Positions 31,715 through 33,630 of a DNA stretch of 33,630 nucleotides are shown piece by piece. The DNA comes from UBA1181 sp045601045. GTDB taxonomy: Bacteria > Bacteroidota > Bacteroidia > Bacteroidales > Paludibacteraceae. Within the stretch, counting starts at the first letter, position 1. Every line of letters begins with the position of its first letter. The stretch spans positions 1-33,630 of the forward strand of contig JAZRZA010000078.1 in NCBI GenBank assembly GCA_045601045.1, given 5' to 3'. The notes under the pieces are model-generated. The model worked only from the letters and a program-made list of their open reading frames with translations. It was not told the origin of the DNA and searched no databases. A program made the position numbers and the translations under genes.

Positions 31715-32341
31715 ATGGAAATATATTTATATCGCATGACGCACATAGACAATATACCACATATTTTGCGAAATGGCATTGTCCATCGGGCATCACCAAA
31801 TGCGAATCCAAATTATATTTCGATTGGTGATACTAGTTTAATTAATTATCGAGCGTCAAAGAAAATACAAGTTAATGGTAACACAATCACTTTAGGTGAT
31901 TTTATTCCATTCTATTTTGGAGTTAGAATGCCCATGTTGTATGTGATTCAGCATGGCTACAATTGTGTAGAAAAAAAGATTAATCCTCAAGATGTTGTTT
32001 TTTTGACGGTAAAATGTTCGGATATTGTCAATTCTGGAAAAGAGTTTTATTTTTCGGACGGACATGCAACGGATCTTTTTACTTCTTTCTATGGGAAAGC
32101 TGATTATTCTAATATAAACACATTGTTGGATTGGAACTCAATAAAAGCCAAACATTGGAGTGGAGATGGAATCGATACGGAAGTAAAAAGAAAAAAGCAA
32201 GCTGAATTTTTAGTAAAGGGAGATATTCCTGTGAGTTTAGTATATTCCTATGTATGTTATGATGACGTTGCCCAATATAGGTTGCTCAGTTATAGTGTAG
32301 ATAAAAATTTAATAAAGATATTCCCTAATGCTTATTTTTGA
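31715..32341 (+). CDS. darT: DarT-like DNA ADP-ribosyltransferase toxin
   Basis: 208 residues, the DUF4433/DarT size. N-terminal Y-L-Y-R-M-T-H-I-D-N-I-P-H-I-L with the family's NAD-site start, Arg46 in N-Y-R-A-S-K-K, F-Y-F-G-V-R-M-P-M-L-Y (about 66-76) and the catalytic Glu164 in K-Q-A-E-F-L-V. DarT toxins attach ADP-ribose to thymidine in single-stranded DNA and block replication. All key residues seem intact. The antitoxin gene follows with a 5-base gap. A+T-rich like the helicase block. Confidence 0.92.
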   Translation: MEIYLYRMTHIDNIPHILRNGIVHRASPNANPNYISIGDTSLINYRASKKIQVNGNTITLGDFIPFYFGVRMPMLYVIQHGYNCVEKKINPQDVVFLTVKCSDIVNSGKEFYFSDGHATDLFTSFYGKADYSNINTLLDWNSIKAKHWSGDGIDTEVKRKKQAEFLVKGDIPVSLVYSYVCYDDVAQYRLLSYSVDKNLIKIFPNAYF

Positions 32342-32346
32342 ACAGT

Positions 32347-33375
32347 ATGATACATTATGTTAAAGGAAATATGCTTGAGACGCACGCAGTGGCTCTTGTG
32401 AATACCGTAAATCTTGTTGGAGTTATGGGGAAGGGAATTGCGCTTCAATTCAAACAAAAGTATCCTACTAATTTTAAACTATACAAAAAGGCTTGTGAGA
32501 ATAATGAAATTGCGATAGGCAAATTATTTGTTACAGAAGAGCAATCGATGTTTGACTCAAAAATCATCATTAATTTCCCCACGAAAACGGACTGGAAGAA
32601 ACCTTCGGAATATATATACATCGAGAAGGGGTTGATTGATTTGGTAAGTGTCATATCAAGATGTAATATTTCGAGTATTGCGATTCCTCCCCTTGGGGCT
32701 GGCAATGGGGGATTAGATTGGGACAGAGTGAAGTCTATGATAGAATCATATTTAAAAGATCTTCCCATCGATATATATGTTTATGAGCCGAATGCTTATA
32801 TTGAGGAGAAATTGAGGAGTGAGAAGGTCAAGTTAACAGATGCGAGAGCTTTGTTGCTGTACATGTTGTATGAGTTGGTGCGACAGGGAGAAGATGTATC
32901 TGAATTTTCGTGCGAGAAGATATGTTACTTTTTGCAGCGGAATGGTGCTGAAGATATGTTTAAGTTGCAATACACGCCACAATATTATGGCCCATATTCA
33001 GGGAAAGTAAGATATGTGTTGAATTGGCTGAATGGTAGTTATATTATGGGTTATAGTGACATGAGCAAGAAACCATTTGAAGTCATATCATTGGTGCCTA
33101 CTACTTATTTGGAAGTGGAAGCTTATGTTCAAGGCAATGAAAAGCTCCGATGTGTAGCTGAGAAGACCAAATCTTTTTTGGATGGTTATTATTCAAATTT
33201 TGCGTTGGAGTTATTGTCGTCTGTAGATTATCTAATGCATTATCAGAAACTTACGACATTTGAAGAGGTATATGATGCGTTAAAACAGTGGAATCATAGA
33301 AAGAGTATATTATTTTCTAAGGAGCAGCAAGTTAAACAGGCTTTCGACTATGTTCAGGAAAAGTTGAAAGCTTAA
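32347..33375 (+). CDS. darG: DarG-like macro-domain antitoxin
   Basis: 342 residues from the ATG at 32347; a TTG nine bases upstream is also possible, but M-I-H-Y-V-K-G-N-M-L-E is the usual DarG start. The macro domain (1-155) has V-N-T-V-N-x-x-G-V-M-G-K-G-I-A at about 17-31 and P-P-L-G-A-G-N-G-G-L-D-W at about 116-127; it would remove ADP-ribose from DNA. The C-terminal domain (165-342) is helical with A-L-L-L-Y-M-L-Y-E and Y-T-P-Q-Y-Y-G-P-Y-S-G-K-V; it resembles the DarG C-terminal domain that binds and blocks DarT. Complete. Confidence 0.92.
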   Translation: MIHYVKGNMLETHAVALVNTVNLVGVMGKGIALQFKQKYPTNFKLYKKACENNEIAIGKLFVTEEQSMFDSKIIINFPTKTDWKKPSEYIYIEKGLIDLVSVISRCNISSIAIPPLGAGNGGLDWDRVKSMIESYLKDLPIDIYVYEPNAYIEEKLRSEKVKLTDARALLLYMLYELVRQGEDVSEFSCEKICYFLQRNGAEDMFKLQYTPQYYGPYSGKVRYVLNWLNGSYIMGYSDMSKKPFEVISLVPTTYLEVEAYVQGNEKLRCVAEKTKSFLDGYYSNFALELLSSVDYLMHYQKLTTFEEVYDALKQWNHRKSILFSKEQQVKQAFDYVQEKLKA

Positions 33376-33393
33376 AATATAGTTATGCTAACG

Positions 33394-33466
33394 AATTGAT
33401 GAAAATTCTTTAGAAATACAAAGACGAAATCATAAGGTCTTACGTTTTGAACGTAGGATCTTTTTT
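33394..33466 (+). repeat. Module-end repeat, copy 2
   Basis: Begins with AATTGATGAAAATTCTTTAG, 19 bases after the darG stop, and ends with a terminator. It is related to 27671-27752 after the DUF1016 gene. Confidence 0.65.
33435..33466 (+). terminator. Terminator of darTG
   Basis: AGGTCTTACGT (33435-33445) pairs with ACGTAGGATCT (33451-33461) with two G-U pairs, then T residues to 33466. Compared with copy 1, the stem changes keep pairing. Confidence 0.75.
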
Positions 33467-33580
33467 CTTGTGCTGCGACAAATAGTTCTCCCTTTTTGTT
33501 TGCCCACCTCCAATAAAATCAGTATTTTTACAAACTTTATGTAAAATGGGTTAGACCCGCTAATTTGAGCGACTCAGGAG

Positions 33581-33630
33581 ATGGCTGGCAAAAAAACATA
33601 TACATTTATCGACCTTTTTGCAGGTTGTGG
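33581..33630 (+). CDS. DNA cytosine-5 methyltransferase, N-terminus (partial at window end)
   Basis: Only 17 codons are present. They read M-A-G-K-K-T-Y-T-F-I-D-L-F-A-G-C-G, the F-x-G-x-G motif I where SAM binds in C5 methyltransferases. ATG at 33581 is the first start after an in-frame TGA at 33566 and has a CAGGAG ribosome site directly before it. It would methylate DNA, as part of a restriction-modification system or alone; the partner gene is outside the window. Region 33467-33580 is A+T-rich and shows no other gene. Confidence 0.75.
   Translation, partial: MAGKKTYTFIDLFAGC

Overview
The window looks like a chromosomal segment of a Bacteroidales bacterium (phylum Bacteroidota). The signs are the many promoters with the Bacteroidetes -7 element TAnnTTTG, family members typical of the phylum (HU-CCDC81/SPOR protein, DUF4105/Lnb-like protein, DUF5723 outer-membrane protein, T9SS-like C-terminal domain, short MenE, long PurC and HisS), and mostly A-rich rather than Shine-Dalgarno leaders. 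I cannot name genus or species.

From 1 to about 24.4 kb the window is ordinary core chromosome. Minus strand: a DMP19-like protein with an HU/SPOR protein; a coiled-coil lipoprotein; rsmI with a hypothetical partner. Plus strand, divergent from the last: AI-2E-family permease, prmC, recX, CPBP protease. Minus strand again: folE with a SPOR protein, a TonB-dependent receptor, menE, gap, two tiny lipoproteins, a DUF4105/Lnb-like membrane protein, a T9SS-like mini protein, thioesterase, DUF721, recF, purC and phoH. Plus strand: a lipoprotein with a DUF5723 protein, hisS and a BASS-type transporter. A thioredoxin on the minus strand closes this part. Many transcription units end in clear hairpin/T-tract terminators.

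From about 24.5 kb the character changes to an accessory region. An IS200/RAYT-like Y1 transposase sits next to a dense field of REP-like hairpins (core GCCCTGAAAGGGC). This includes a 40-bp tandem repeat and a roughly 80-bp repeat array. Two related cassettes (A, 24985-26388; B, 30825-31565) are each bounded by inverted REP ends. Each carries the same small secreted-protein gene on the minus strand and a conserved upstream segment. They lie in direct orientation on either side of a visibly A+T-richer block holding a DUF1016/PDDEXK nuclease and an SF1 helicase with a C-terminal DUF2726 nuclease-like domain.

After cassette B comes a DarT/DarG ADP-ribosylation toxin-antitoxin pair, then the first 17 codons of a DNA cytosine-5 methyltransferase that runs off the window. 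The DUF1016 and darTG modules end in a related segment of roughly 80 bp with the same type of terminator.

The most interesting reading is a modular defence island whose modules are separated by REP-bounded cassettes that carry a fast-changing small secreted protein. The helicase/nuclease pair and the cassettes deserve follow-up. Antiphage function is inferred from domains and context, not shown.
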